From the NCBI RefSeq assembly GCF_947502395.1, contig NZ_CANMZM010000003.1, positions 434,001 through 498,000 on the forward strand: a stretch of 64,000 nucleotides of DNA. Direction: 5' to 3'. The position numbers were made by a program, and so were the translations under genes. The notes under the pieces are model-generated. The model saw only the letters and a program-made list of their open reading frames with translations. It searched no databases and had not been told where the DNA came from. Numbering within the stretch: the first letter of the stretch is position 1; each line of letters begins with the position of its first letter. Source of the stretch: an uncultured Erythrobacter sp. GTDB lineage: Bacteria > Pseudomonadota > Alphaproteobacteria > Sphingomonadales > Sphingomonadaceae. This document shows positions 16,792 to 26,518 of the stretch, piece after piece.

Positions 16792-17637
16792 ATGGCAAGC
16801 GAAGACAAAAGCATTGATGATTTAGCTGAGGATCTAATGGAGACCGCCGGTGCGGGTGCAGGAGATCGGCTGAGGGCTGCGCGTGAGACTCGGAGGATGG
16901 AACTCTCTCACATCGCTGCGGAAACTCGAATACCGGTTCGGCATCTTGAAGCGATCGAAGCCAGCGATTTTGGCGCCCTGCCTGCGCGCACCTATGCCAT
17001 TGGATTCGCGCGCACTTATGCGCGTGCAGTGGGTTTGGATGAGAAGTCGATTGCCGATGCCGTGCGCGAAGAGCTCGCTGAAGGCGGCTTGCACCCATCT
17101 GTAATGGCGGGCGGGATGGAACCGGGCGACGCAGCCAAACTTCCCTCGCGTGGGCTTGCCTGGTTCGGGGGCTTTGCTGCGGTTATCCTGGCTGTGGGAG
17201 TGGTGGCGTTTGCCAGCACTTATTTCGGCGCAGGCGTGGAATTGCCTTCGCTGATCGCGGAGAGTGATGAGACTGACACCGCTCAAGAAAGGCAGGCATC
17301 GGAGGCGCTCGCTTCCGAAGAGACGGGCGAGCAACTTTCGCCTCTCTCTAACGTGGGTCAGGTGGTCCTGACTATGACCGGTGACGAAGCGTGGGTGCGC
17401 TTTTACGAGGATGGCGGAGAACGCCTTTTTGAGGGCGTAATGGTCGGCGGTGACACTTTCGAGGTGCCGCTCGATGCGGAAGACCCCCGGGTCAACACTG
17501 GGCGGCCGAACCTGTTCAACATCACGATTGATGGACAGTCCGTTCCTCCGCTTGCCACTGAAATGGTTCCAGTGAGCGATGCCCCAATTTCGGCGGGTGC
17601 TCTGCTCGCGCGCGGAACGGGAGACGCGGACGGGTAA
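16792..17637 (+). CDS. RodZ-like HTH transmembrane protein (HTH_25 + DUF4115)
   Basis: A 281-residue bitopic protein. An N-terminal cytoplasmic helix-turn-helix of the RodZ type (about residues 21-90: LRAARETRRMELSHIAAETRIPVRHLEAIE, then PARTYAIGFARTYARAVGLD), one membrane helix (LAWFGGFAAVILAVGVVAFAS) and a periplasmic DUF4115-like beta domain (DEAWVRFYEDGGERLFEGVM). RodZ links MreB to the rod-shape machinery; some alphaproteobacterial relatives differ. Start taken at MASEDK; the upstream 50 codons of the track ORF look non-coding. The gene sits between ptsP and a cpoB-like gene. Confidence 0.85.
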   Translation: MASEDKSIDDLAEDLMETAGAGAGDRLRAARETRRMELSHIAAETRIPVRHLEAIEASDFGALPARTYAIGFARTYARAVGLDEKSIADAVREELAEGGLHPSVMAGGMEPGDAAKLPSRGLAWFGGFAAVILAVGVVAFASTYFGAGVELPSLIAESDETDTAQERQASEALASEETGEQLSPLSNVGQVVLTMTGDEAWVRFYEDGGERLFEGVMVGGDTFEVPLDAEDPRVNTGRPNLFNITIDGQSVPPLATEMVPVSDAPISAGALLARGTGDADG

Positions 17638-17818
17638 CCCCGCCTCACCTTCTCACATCTTGTCGACCACAAGCCACATTCCCCCGTTTAGTAAGGCCTC
17701 GGGCTCGACTTGGGGGCGACGCTTGGGCAGGACTCGGACGCTATTCATCTGGGTTGCGCCAAATTCGACTTTGCTTCGCGCAATGCCAAGAAAAACCACT
17801 AGGGAGCAACGATCTGAC

Positions 17819-18817
17819 ATGCCTCTGACCCGTGCAATCACCCTTTTCAAGAAAGCCACGCCTGCGCTTTGCGCTTTGACCGCTGCGGCGGTGGTCGCGA
17901 CCACGCCGGTCCCTGCCATGGCGCAAGATGACACTGAGGCACGCTTGCGCCGTGCAGAAGCCGAAATTCGCGCGCTTCAACGGACAGTGTTTCCTGGCGG
18001 TGACGGTCGCTTTTTTGAGCCATCTATCTCACCCGATAACGGCCCGGCTCCGACACGAACCACTCCGCAAACCACCGCTCGCCCATCGACGACTGCTGTG
18101 ACCGATATCTTGGTGCGGCTCGACGCGATGGAACTGCAATTGCAACGCCTGACCGCCAAGTCAGAAGAAAACACCAATGCGCTCTCCGCGCTTGAAACGC
18201 GTCTTGCTGCGCTCGAAACCGCCGGGGCTCCGGAGGGCTTGCCTGAGCCATCGAGTACAGAGGTAACGGGCGAGGCAACCGAGAGCAATCTCGAAGCGAT
18301 GACCGGAACGGGCAGTGGCTTCGAGACCCAAGATCCCCCTGCAACAGAGCCGGAAACCGCTGCGACGGGACCAAGTCCCGAGCGCGTTGCAGGGGTGCAG
18401 GCGATCACCAAGCCTCAGACTGATGATGCCGGGGATGACGAATATTCCTATGGCTTCCGCCTGTGGAACGCAGGATACTTCCCGGAAGCACGGCAGCAAT
18501 TGGCTTCGTTTATTGAGGACTATCCCAACCATTCGCGCCTAACCTATGGTCGCAACCTTTTGGGCCGCGCGTTTCTTGACGATGGATTGCCAGAAGAAGC
18601 CGCACGTTGGTTCCTGCGCAATTATCAGGCCGACCGCACTGCTCGGCGTGCACCTGACAGCCTATTGTTCCTCGCAGAATCGATGATTGCGATGGAGGAT
18701 ACCCGCCGCGCCTGCATCGCTTTGGCTGAATTTGGCGAGACCTATCCGGCGGTGGCGACAGGGCGCTTGGCTGATCGCTATGAAAGCAATCTGCAAAAGG
18801 TATCTTGCGACAGTTGA
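17819..18817 (+). CDS. CpoB/YbgF-like periplasmic coiled-coil TPR protein
   Basis: A 332-residue exported protein. The signal peptide ends at PVPAMAQ. A short N-terminal coiled coil (EARLRRAEAEIRALQRTV), a second coiled coil (RLDAMELQLQRLTAKSEE), a Thr/Pro/Glu-rich linker and a C-terminal TPR region (about 215-330: YSYGFRLWNAGYFPEARQQL, SRLTYGRNLLGRAFL) match YbgF/CpoB, which works with Tol-Pal and links peptidoglycan synthesis to outer-membrane constriction. tol and pal are not in the window, but the cpoB-tilS order is common. Start chosen for the signal peptide; AGGGAG lies upstream. Confidence 0.85.
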   Translation: MPLTRAITLFKKATPALCALTAAAVVATTPVPAMAQDDTEARLRRAEAEIRALQRTVFPGGDGRFFEPSISPDNGPAPTRTTPQTTARPSTTAVTDILVRLDAMELQLQRLTAKSEENTNALSALETRLAALETAGAPEGLPEPSSTEVTGEATESNLEAMTGTGSGFETQDPPATEPETAATGPSPERVAGVQAITKPQTDDAGDDEYSYGFRLWNAGYFPEARQQLASFIEDYPNHSRLTYGRNLLGRAFLDDGLPEEAARWFLRNYQADRTARRAPDSLLFLAESMIAMEDTRRACIALAEFGETYPAVATGRLADRYESNLQKVSCDS

Positions 18818-18841
18818 GGCCTTTCCGGGAAAGAGGGGGCG

Positions 18842-19870
18842 CTGATTGATAGCTCGATTGATCTTGAGGCAATTGATCCCGGGCTGAACCAGCATTTCGC
18901 TGGTGCGGTTGATCGACTTTGGCCCGCAGCGGACCGGACCGGACCATTGGGTCTTGCTGTGTCTGGCGGACCCGACAGCCTCGCTCTTCTCCTGTTGGGC
19001 GCGTCGGCCATGCCGGGACAAGTCGCCGTCATGAGTATCGATCATGGTCTCCGGGCAGAGGCGGCTGGTGAGGTCGCGCTGGTCGAATCTATATGCGATG
19101 CGCTGGATATTCCGTTTACGAGCGCCAGCGTGAGGCTTGCGTCAGGCAATGTTCAAGCCAAGGCGCGTGAGGCGCGCTATGCGGCGCTTGGCGATTGGGC
19201 AACGCAACGGGGCCTTGGTGCAGTAGCGACTGCACATCACCTCGACGACGCAGCAGAGACCTTGCTGATGCGGCTCGCGCGCGGAAGTGGGCTTCCCGGT
19301 CTGGCTGGTGTGCGAGAATGGACGCACGTGCCCGGTTTTGAGGCGCTTCCGTTGATCCGGCCCCTACTTGGCTTTCGCAAAGCCGAGTTAGAGCAAGTGG
19401 TGGAAACGTGCGGCCTTACGCCAGTGCAAGACCCTTCTAATGTAAACCCCGCGTTTGACCGCGTGCGGGTTCGACAGCATCTGGCAGAGCACGACTGGCT
19501 CGATCCAGAGGCTCTGGCGGTGAGCGCGCAGCATCTCGCCGAGGGGTGGCGGGCGATTGAATGGTATGCGCAAACCGATTGGGAGGAGATGGTCGCGCTT
19601 GAGGAAACGCCCGAGGGTCTCCCGCAATACCGCTATTTCTGCAATGTCCCGCGGGCGGTCCAAATCGAGACGGTTTGCCGCATCGTGTCTCAACTGGGCG
19701 GGAGGGTCTCACGCGGCGAAGCCGGGACGGCTGCTGATCGATTATGGCACGGTAAGAATGCCTCACTTGGAGGTGTCTTGGCCCGTTGCGATATAGAGAA
19801 AGTCGCCAAGGTGGGCGTGGAAATGCGCGTGTGGCGGTTCGCTCCCGAACCACCACGACGCACGCATTAG
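18842..19870 (+). CDS. tilS: tRNA(Ile)-lysidine synthetase TilS, non-standard start
   Basis: TilS uses ATP to add lysine to C34 of tRNA-Ile(CAU), changing its codon from AUG to AUA. The PP-loop SGGPDS, IDHGLR, the helix-associated AREARYAALGDWA, TAHHLDDAAETLLMRLARGSG and DPSN motifs are present. The track ORF begins at TTG 18947, only five residues before the PP-loop, yet plausible TilS N-terminal sequence (FAGAVDRLWP...GLAVSGG) continues upstream in frame to the cpoB stop with no ATG, GTG or TTG. I therefore place the start at CTG 18842 or ATT 18845, just after GAGGGG. A TTG start cannot be excluded. Confidence 0.85.
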   Translation: MIDSSIDLEAIDPGLNQHFAGAVDRLWPAADRTGPLGLAVSGGPDSLALLLLGASAMPGQVAVMSIDHGLRAEAAGEVALVESICDALDIPFTSASVRLASGNVQAKAREARYAALGDWATQRGLGAVATAHHLDDAAETLLMRLARGSGLPGLAGVREWTHVPGFEALPLIRPLLGFRKAELEQVVETCGLTPVQDPSNVNPAFDRVRVRQHLAEHDWLDPEALAVSAQHLAEGWRAIEWYAQTDWEEMVALEETPEGLPQYRYFCNVPRAVQIETVCRIVSQLGGRVSRGEAGTAADRLWHGKNASLGGVLARCDIEKVAKVGVEMRVWRFAPEPPRRTH

Positions 19871-19895
19871 TCGCTGGGCGACGCTCGGACTTGGC

Positions 19896-20798
19896 TCAGC
19901 TGTTGAGGAGCTTATCGCCGACGCCAACCATTTGCCCGCGCGTGATCACGACCTTGTCGCCGCGTTTTGCGATGGCGAACAGCTTCTCGGCAAACTCATC
20001 TGGCACCCCGACACAGCCGTGCGAAGCATAGCCATTCATTACCGGTGAACCGTGGATCGCAATCCCGCTCCATGTCAGGCGCAAAGTCCACGGCATGGGC
20101 GCGTTATCGTACTTCTCAGATACATTGTCCTTTTCCTTGGTCAGGATCGGGAAAGTGCCGAGCGGGGTAGGGTGGCTCTTTGTGCCGAGCAGCGCCACAG
20201 CCGTACCAATCTCGTGGCCATCACGGAACACACTGATGACGCGCGCATCAAGGTCGACCGTAATGACCAATTTGCCTTTGGCAGGCGCGCGGCTCTCGTC
20301 CCAGAACCACTCGCCGTAGCGGATCGTTCCTTCAACCGGCAGGATTGAATTGATCACGAAGGGATCTTCCGGTGCCTGTGCGACCACCGGAGCGGGCGCA
20401 GGGGCGATTGGGGTTTGCTCCATGGTACGCGCGGTGATGTCCGCAGGAGCGGATGGAAGCTCAGGCAGTTCGCCAGCTTGCGCCTCAATCATTCGTACAG
20501 CCGGGCCGCGAGGTGCATCCATGATGTCGTCTTGCGCATTTTGAAGCGCAACGTCGGTCAGAGCGCTAGGCGCAGAGGGAAGCTCTGGTAGCGTCTCTTC
20601 CGCGGGTGCGTAAGGTTGGGGCAGAGAAGGGTCGAACACCAGCGAATCGCCGCCGGTCGTCGGATCAATCGCTCGGATTTCATCCTCGGCTTGCATCGCG
20701 ACTGCATCGATGGAAGATTGCCCGGAAACGAGCGTTGCGCCGCCGGTGAGCGCAACAAGTCCAACCACAGTTGCAAGGCGAAATTTGCCGAATGCCAT
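19896..20798 (-). CDS. L,D-transpeptidase (YkuD domain), exported
   Basis: A 300-residue protein with a signal peptide/anchor (MAFGKFRLATVVGLVALTGG), a Pro/Ala/Glu-rich low-complexity linker (about 30-150) and a C-terminal YkuD domain (about 170-300). The catalytic signature is visible: IHGSPVMNGYASHGCVGV, with His and the nucleophilic Cys. These enzymes make 3-3 peptidoglycan cross-links or attach proteins to peptidoglycan in the periplasm. An imperfect repeat (ELPELPSAP, TLPELPSAP) occurs in the linker. Convergent with tilS. Confidence 0.9.
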   Translation of the reverse strand: MAFGKFRLATVVGLVALTGGATLVSGQSSIDAVAMQAEDEIRAIDPTTGGDSLVFDPSLPQPYAPAEETLPELPSAPSALTDVALQNAQDDIMDAPRGPAVRMIEAQAGELPELPSAPADITARTMEQTPIAPAPAPVVAQAPEDPFVINSILPVEGTIRYGEWFWDESRAPAKGKLVITVDLDARVISVFRDGHEIGTAVALLGTKSHPTPLGTFPILTKEKDNVSEKYDNAPMPWTLRLTWSGIAIHGSPVMNGYASHGCVGVPDEFAEKLFAIAKRGDKVVITRGQMVGVGDKLLNS

Positions 20799-20943
20799 AA
20801 TTACATGTCCCTTTAATATACGGGGTATTATGCCGCGTTTGGGGCGTAACTGCCAGTGGCTAACGCGCGAGCGTCCCTAGGGGGGACGTAAATGGGTGCA
20901 AAATCTTAACGCGTATCAACGTCCGAAAGCTCTGAATGGTCAA

Positions 20944-23724
20944 TCACCCATGCGCGCCAAACTGATTGGCAATCGCCACAGAGAGCCGAAGCATCAGTGC
21001 GTAGGCCCGCTCAATCGGGTCAATATAGTCGCGGGTGATTGCGTCGTAGCCTTCAGTCTCCGCATCAGGATAATCCGCAGGTGCATCCATCGCAAAGTCG
21101 GATGGAGAGGGAAATTCCACGGGGAATGCCCGCCGCAGCTGGGCCAGTGCGTCATCAATGCGCAAGCTAAACACCATCTCAAGCACATCTTCGCGGCTGA
21201 TGTCATTGGCCCGGCTGAAGGCCGGGACAGAAACCGCCCGCAAGAACATATGCTGCATCAACGCCAGCCTTAGCGCTTGCGCCGCGCCAATCATTCGCCG
21301 TGTGTCCTGATCAAAGCCAAACCGTTCCTCATCAGGCAATTGATCGAGCAGCCGGTGCAATTTGAGCGCATCGACGCGAAGCCGTGAGGCGAGACGGCGA
21401 AAAACCCCGGTGCGATCATCTTTGGTGAGATATTCGGCAAGCACTTCGCAGGCACCTGACAAATGCGGTTCGGTCCCGCGATAAGGACGGCTTGCCCAAT
21501 AGGCGGAGTTAAACAGCTCCCCTTGCGCGGCGACAGTCTTGATGCTCGCCAGAGCATTGGAAGTTTGCGCAAGACGCATGAGTTGCCGGCCCCGCTCGCT
21601 CTGCACAAGCAGGGCCGACAGCTCTTCATAATTGCCATCCGCCGCACTGCCGATCCCAGCGATAATATTCACCGGATAACCCAGTTGTTGGAGGATGGAG
21701 TTATGTGGGATTGCGCGAATTTGCCGCAGGTTCATATCGCGGTCAGCGCTGATATCGCTTTGACGGCGCGACACGCGGCTACCGGTTGAGTTGAGGAGGC
21801 CAAGCCCAAAGGCTGTCACTGCGCGGCTGTAGGTTTGGCTGTGCAGATGTTGCCGCTGATGGGCGCGGATCGCGCGGTAGAAATCAAGGCTCAAATCAGT
21901 GCGCTGATAGAGCGGATCATCGCACACTTCGCTTGGGGGCGGGCTATCCGCAATAATTCGATTCAGAGTTGCACGCGCCAAAGTGTCGTTTGCAAAAAAC
22001 AAATAGCCATCGCCACCTTGAAAGCTGACCTCTGGCTCAAGCTCAATCCCATTGCGGTGGAAGCGACTGCGCGCCCAGGGGCTCATCGGCCAAGTGAGGC
22101 GGTCGGCAAAGGAGGACGGATGCGCGCCGCGCCCCATGCTTTCCCCATGTGTGTTGAAGATCAGCGCCGCGACATCGGTCAGCTTGTTGCGCTTCATCGC
22201 TTGAGCAAGGCGCCCTTGAAGGCGCTCAATCGCGAGGCTTGCCGGGATTTGCCCGACGAACCGACCAGCGTCGGAGAATCCAGTCTGGATGCACACCCGG
22301 CCACGGGTGCGGGCGTACTCTTGGTAGCTTTCTTCCGCGCACAAGGCCTCAAGGAAGCGTCCGCCGTGTTCCAACGCCTCTTCGGTTTCGAACAGAGGCG
22401 AGACATCGACTTTGCCATCGATCCCGAACAGCTTGGCGAGGTAAAGCGCGGCCAAGATAGTCGAAGGTTGCTCGCATTCGGCTACCAGCATCCGGATTGG
22501 CGTATCGGCATCTATATGCTGAAGGATCTGTGCCATCGCGAGGAACTGCCGTGTTGCGGTGGAGCTTTCGATGGCGAGGCTGGCAAAATTGGTCTGCTTA
22601 GGAGTGACATCGGCCAGCATGCCGCGCAATGTCGCCACCGCGCCCTTGCTCGACAGGTCCAACTGTGGGCTTTCATGCAGGTGCACGCGGATGGCATTGT
22701 AAAGCTGCTTCGCGTTCACCCGGAAATGGACATGCGCCATGCCAAGACCATCGGCGCGCATGGCGGATGCCACGGTCAGGAGCGCGGCGGCTTTGGCATT
22801 TTCCGTCTCACACTCCGCCTCTTCTTCAAGCTGCGCAATCAGCGCGTTGAGCGTTGTCAGCTTTGCAGGATCATCAGCGGTCAGGCGATTGGCAGCCTCC
22901 GACAGGGCCTTTGGTTCTGACAAATCGCCAGCGAAATCCCTGGCGCTTGCCGCCGCATGTTCGCTTGCCACCCTGAGCACTTCGATCAGAGCATGGCCTG
23001 AGTCAATCTCGGCCAGTTCGTCAGCATAACGCGCCAAGCGCCCGGCCTTTTCACTCAACCGGAATCGGATCGAGGTATACCACGCGATATCGGTACGCCC
23101 GTCCATGTCATAGCCGACCCAGGTGGCGAAACGAAACGGCAACGGGCGAAGAATCTTCCACTGCTTGGGCCAGCAACCGCAGGCGTGCTCGTACACCTCG
23201 CGCACAATCGCGCTTCGGGCGGTTTGCGCATGGGCAATGGCGGCCATCGCTTCGCCGTGCTCATAATCCAGCGTGACCTGGGGGCGAGCCGCTCCGCTGA
23301 GTTCTTTCGCACAATCGATCTTTGCGCCATTGCTCGCAGCATCGGCGACCGCCTGAGTTTGCTTCGGGGTCATCAGGAAGGTCGGGTGAGCGGTGAAAAC
23401 GGCATGAAGGCTTGGGGTCTCCCAGCGCTTTTGGAAAGTCTCGAACGACTCATCGTCCTCACTTGTTGCTGTCACAGCATCTTGCGGACCAGTTGGCTGG
23501 ATAAGCGTGCTGAGCCGTGAAGTCCGCGCATTGAGGCTGGCGCATTCGAGCTCTTCGACCAGCGCTTCGAGCCCGTCCAAGTCTAGCGTCCCGCTCTCAA
23601 GCCCTCGTGACAGGTCCAAGCCCAGCTGAAACACCGGGTTGAACAGCGGGGTCTCTCGTGTTCGGACATGGAGTTCTTGCAGGCGCTGAGAGAGATGTTC
23701 GATGCTGTTGAGCGGAAGGGTCAT
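20944..23724 (-). CDS. PEP carboxylase superfamily protein, strongly divergent
   Basis: A 926-residue protein, last gene of the zwf-edd-glk operon; its ATG overlaps the glk stop (TCAT on the + strand). Global layout follows PEPC: VFTAHPTF (residues 109-116, catalytic-type His113), TWVGYDMDGRT in place of SWMGGDRDGNP, SPLFET, QTGFSDAGRF in place of GYSDSNKD, NTHGESMGRGAHP in place of FHGRGGxxGRGGGP, EVSFQGGDGY in place of RVTEQGE, and AIPHNSI. Several PEP/bicarbonate-binding basic residues of known PEPCs are therefore replaced. It may be a PEPC-like enzyme with another substrate or a regulator; I would not assume PEPC activity. Start at MTLPLN, not the longer ORF. Confidence 0.8.
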   Translation of the reverse strand: MTLPLNSIEHLSQRLQELHVRTRETPLFNPVFQLGLDLSRGLESGTLDLDGLEALVEELECASLNARTSRLSTLIQPTGPQDAVTATSEDDESFETFQKRWETPSLHAVFTAHPTFLMTPKQTQAVADAASNGAKIDCAKELSGAARPQVTLDYEHGEAMAAIAHAQTARSAIVREVYEHACGCWPKQWKILRPLPFRFATWVGYDMDGRTDIAWYTSIRFRLSEKAGRLARYADELAEIDSGHALIEVLRVASEHAAASARDFAGDLSEPKALSEAANRLTADDPAKLTTLNALIAQLEEEAECETENAKAAALLTVASAMRADGLGMAHVHFRVNAKQLYNAIRVHLHESPQLDLSSKGAVATLRGMLADVTPKQTNFASLAIESSTATRQFLAMAQILQHIDADTPIRMLVAECEQPSTILAALYLAKLFGIDGKVDVSPLFETEEALEHGGRFLEALCAEESYQEYARTRGRVCIQTGFSDAGRFVGQIPASLAIERLQGRLAQAMKRNKLTDVAALIFNTHGESMGRGAHPSSFADRLTWPMSPWARSRFHRNGIELEPEVSFQGGDGYLFFANDTLARATLNRIIADSPPPSEVCDDPLYQRTDLSLDFYRAIRAHQRQHLHSQTYSRAVTAFGLGLLNSTGSRVSRRQSDISADRDMNLRQIRAIPHNSILQQLGYPVNIIAGIGSAADGNYEELSALLVQSERGRQLMRLAQTSNALASIKTVAAQGELFNSAYWASRPYRGTEPHLSGACEVLAEYLTKDDRTGVFRRLASRLRVDALKLHRLLDQLPDEERFGFDQDTRRMIGAAQALRLALMQHMFLRAVSVPAFSRANDISREDVLEMVFSLRIDDALAQLRRAFPVEFPSPSDFAMDAPADYPDAETEGYDAITRDYIDPIERAYALMLRLSVAIANQFGAHG

Positions 23725-24716
23725 GCGTGTGCCTTGTCCAAGTGAGACTGCGCAAAGGCAGCCGCCGCGCCCAGCAATCCTGGCTGGGGGTGGGTGATGA
23801 GCTTGACCGGAAGCGAGGCCATAAGCGAGGCAAACCGGCCCTTGGCACAAAACCGCGTTTCGAAGCCCGAGGCAAGAAGCGTTTCACGAATTCGGTAACC
23901 CAGCCCGCCGGCGATCACGACTCCGCTTGCCCCCTGGACAAGGGCGATATCGCCTGCGACCGACCCAAGCGCGAGGCAGAAACGATCAACAGCAGCTGCA
24001 GCCAGTGAGTCTTCACCCGAGACGCCTGCTGTCCAAATCTCGACATCGGATTGCTCTACCATCGCACGACCCTCCATCGCGGCAAGCGCTTGGTAGATGT
24101 CGACAATCGCAGGGCCGGAGACCACACGCTCGTTGGAGACGCGGGTGTGGCGCTGGCGAAGGCGAGCAAGGATATCGTCTTCAATTTGATCGAGCGGGGC
24201 AAAATCGCCGTGTCCGCCTTCCGTCGCTTGGACATGATAGTGGCCAGCCGAAAGGCGATTGAAATAGGCTACGCCGAGCCCAGTTCCCGGGCCAAGCACG
24301 CTGATCGTGCCAGTTTCTGGCAGGGGCTCTTCCGGACCTGCAAGATGCAGGAATTGGTCCGCAGGAGCACGCGCCGCGGCATGGGCGACAGCGGCGAAAT
24401 CGTTGATCACAACCTGCTGTACGACGCCCAGCTTCTCCGAGATCAGCGGAGGGCGGATGATCCACGGATTGTTGGTGAAGCGGATCAAGTCGGGCTGGAT
24501 CTGCGCGGCGACGGCCATGGCAAGATTGTCTGGAAGCACACCGCCCTGACGCTCGCGAAAGTCCTCCCATGCGGTCTGGAAGCTCGCATGATCACTAGTG
24601 TGCAGCGTCGTGGGCTCGCCCAGAGTGATGGTGCCATCGTCCGCAATACTCGCAATCGCAAAGCGTGCGTGAGTGCCGCCCACATCGACCGCGACGATTT
24701 GGGCTTCAGTGCTCAT
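23721..24716 (-). CDS. glk: glucokinase
   Basis: A 331-residue E. coli-type ATP-dependent glucokinase. It phosphorylates glucose so it can enter the Entner-Doudoroff route. Seen are the N-terminal phosphate loop VDVGGTHARFAI, the substrate region NNPWIIRP...VINDFAAVAHA, the glycine-rich GPGTGLGVAYF, EGGHGDFAP and a C-terminal GGLGYRI. Both ends overlap neighbours by four bases (edd stop / glk start; glk stop / PEPC-like start), indicating one operon with translational coupling. Confidence 0.95.
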   Translation of the reverse strand: MSTEAQIVAVDVGGTHARFAIASIADDGTITLGEPTTLHTSDHASFQTAWEDFRERQGGVLPDNLAMAVAAQIQPDLIRFTNNPWIIRPPLISEKLGVVQQVVINDFAAVAHAAARAPADQFLHLAGPEEPLPETGTISVLGPGTGLGVAYFNRLSAGHYHVQATEGGHGDFAPLDQIEDDILARLRQRHTRVSNERVVSGPAIVDIYQALAAMEGRAMVEQSDVEIWTAGVSGEDSLAAAAVDRFCLALGSVAGDIALVQGASGVVIAGGLGYRIRETLLASGFETRFCAKGRFASLMASLPVKLITHPQPGLLGAAAAFAQSHLDKAHA

Positions 24717-26518
24717 AGGCCAGCGGCCACCAGCATGGCGGATGCGCCTTTTTCGGCCTCATCAGCTTGCAATTGCATCATGCGGAACAGCTCGCGGCCA
24801 ACGCCCCATTCTTGGGGTGGATTGGGGGAAGGGGTTCGAGCGGAGAGATCAGCATCGGTGCTGAGTGTGCCCGTCGCCGCGCACACTGTCACCACGTCGC
24901 CGTCTTGAAGGCGGCTCAGCGGTCCGCCGTCGATTGCCTCAGGTGAGCAATGGATCGCGGCAGGCACTTTACCCGAAGCGCCCGACATGCGCCCATCGGT
25001 GACAAGAGCCACTTTGAAGCCCCTGTCCTGCAACACGCCTAAAGACGGGGTCAGTCCGTGAAGTTCTGGCATGCCATTAGAACGTGGCCCTTGGAAACGC
25101 ACCACGACCACAACATCGCGATCGAGCTCGCCCTTTTGGAAGGCCTCTTTCACCGCTTCTTGGGTTTGGAACACGCGGGCAGGTGCGGTTATGGTGTAGC
25201 GCTCTTTAGCCACGGCTGAGGATTTGAAACACGCACGGCCAATGTTGCCAGTGAGCAGCTTCATGCCCCCATCCTCTTGGAACGGCGCAGAGGCAGGGCG
25301 CAGCATGGTGTCGTCTTGGCTTTCCGTTACACGGCTCCACTGCAGCGCCTCGTCTTCCCACACGGGCTCTGCGCGGTAGGCGTCAAAGCCATCATCCCAG
25401 ACGGTGAGAATGTCGCCATGCGCAAGGCCAGCGTCGAGCAATTCGCTGATGACATATCCCATGCCGCCCGCCTCGTGGAACTGGTTCACGTCGCCCGACC
25501 CATTGGGATAGACGCGGGCGATGAGCGGTACGGCGCTCGAAAGCTCGGCCATATCGCTCCAGTCGAGCACAATGCCAGCTGCGCGCGCCATAGCAGGCAG
25601 ATGGATCGCGTGATTGGTCGAACCGCCGGTGGCTAAAAGACCAATTACCGCGTTCACAATCGCCTTTTCATCAACCACTTGTGCAAGAGTGCGCTCCGTC
25701 GTGCCGGACAGTTCTGCGAGGCGGTGTACTGCTGCACGGTCCAAGGCTTGGCGTAGCTTCGTACCCGGTTGGACAAAAGCGCTGCCCGGAATGTGTAGGC
25801 CCATCATCTCCATCATCATCTGATTGGAGTTGGCGGTGCCGAAAAAGGTGCAGGTGCCTGGCGAATGGTACGAGGCAAGCTCGCTTTCGAGCAGCGCATC
25901 GCGGCCCACTTCGCCTGACGCATATTTCTGGCGAGTGGCTTGTTTCTGGCTGTTGGAAATCCCGCTTGGCATGGGGCCAGAGGGGACGAAGACGGCTGGT
26001 AGGTGCCCAAACCGCAGTGCGCCCATGAGAAGGCCCGGCACAATCTTGTCGCAGATGCCAAGGCAGGCGACGCCGTCATACATCTGGTGGGAGAGAGCAA
26101 CGCCGGTCGCCATGGCGATATTGTCGCGAGAGAAGAGCGAGAGTTCCATCCCATCTTCGCCCTGTGTCACCCCGTCGCACATCGCTGGGGTTCCGCCTGC
26201 AACTTGGCAAGTCGCACCTTTCTCGCGGGCGTAAATCTTCATCCGGTCGGGATAGCGGCCATAGGGTTGGTGCGCGGAAAGCATGTCATTGTAAGCAGTG
26301 ACGATGCCAATATTGGGCCCGCGATTGTTCTTGAGCGCGTCTTGATCTTCCAAAGCGCCCGCAAAAGCGTGGGCGAGGACCGAACAGGAGACGGCTGAAC
26401 GCCCAGGGCGGCGATCCGCCTCGCGCTGCATCAGCTCAAGGTAGGCATCGCGGGAGGGTTTTGAGCGCTCGATAATCCGCTGCGTCACCCGCTCGATGAC
26501 AGGGTTGAGATTACTCAT
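24713..26518 (-). CDS. edd: phosphogluconate dehydratase
   Basis: Edd dehydrates 6-phosphogluconate to 2-keto-3-deoxy-6-phosphogluconate, the defining Entner-Doudoroff step. The 601-residue protein belongs to the IlvD/Edd Fe-S dehydratase family. Cluster-type cysteines and motifs are seen in [57 protein letters not shown] and [18 protein letters not shown]. It overlaps zwf by eight bases and glk by four. eda is not in the window. Confidence 0.96.
   Translation of the reverse strand: MSNLNPVIERVTQRIIERSKPSRDAYLELMQREADRRPGRSAVSCSVLAHAFAGALEDQDALKNNRGPNIGIVTAYNDMLSAHQPYGRYPDRMKIYAREKGATCQVAGGTPAMCDGVTQGEDGMELSLFSRDNIAMATGVALSHQMYDGVACLGICDKIVPGLLMGALRFGHLPAVFVPSGPMPSGISNSQKQATRQKYASGEVGRDALLESELASYHSPGTCTFFGTANSNQMMMEMMGLHIPGSAFVQPGTKLRQALDRAAVHRLAELSGTTERTLAQVVDEKAIVNAVIGLLATGGSTNHAIHLPAMARAAGIVLDWSDMAELSSAVPLIARVYPNGSGDVNQFHEAGGMGYVISELLDAGLAHGDILTVWDDGFDAYRAEPVWEDEALQWSRVTESQDDTMLRPASAPFQEDGGMKLLTGNIGRACFKSSAVAKERYTITAPARVFQTQEAVKEAFQKGELDRDVVVVVRFQGPRSNGMPELHGLTPSLGVLQDRGFKVALVTDGRMSGASGKVPAAIHCSPEAIDGGPLSRLQDGDVVTVCAATGTLSTDADLSARTPSPNPPQEWGVGRELFRMMQLQADEAEKGASAMLVAAGL

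Noticed and set aside
21835-22920. 361-codon + strand ORF opposite the PEPC-like gene
   Set aside because: Shadow frame of a long coding gene; no family features. Similar long shadows at 3969-4901, 29714-30823 and 33710-34420 were rejected for the same reason.
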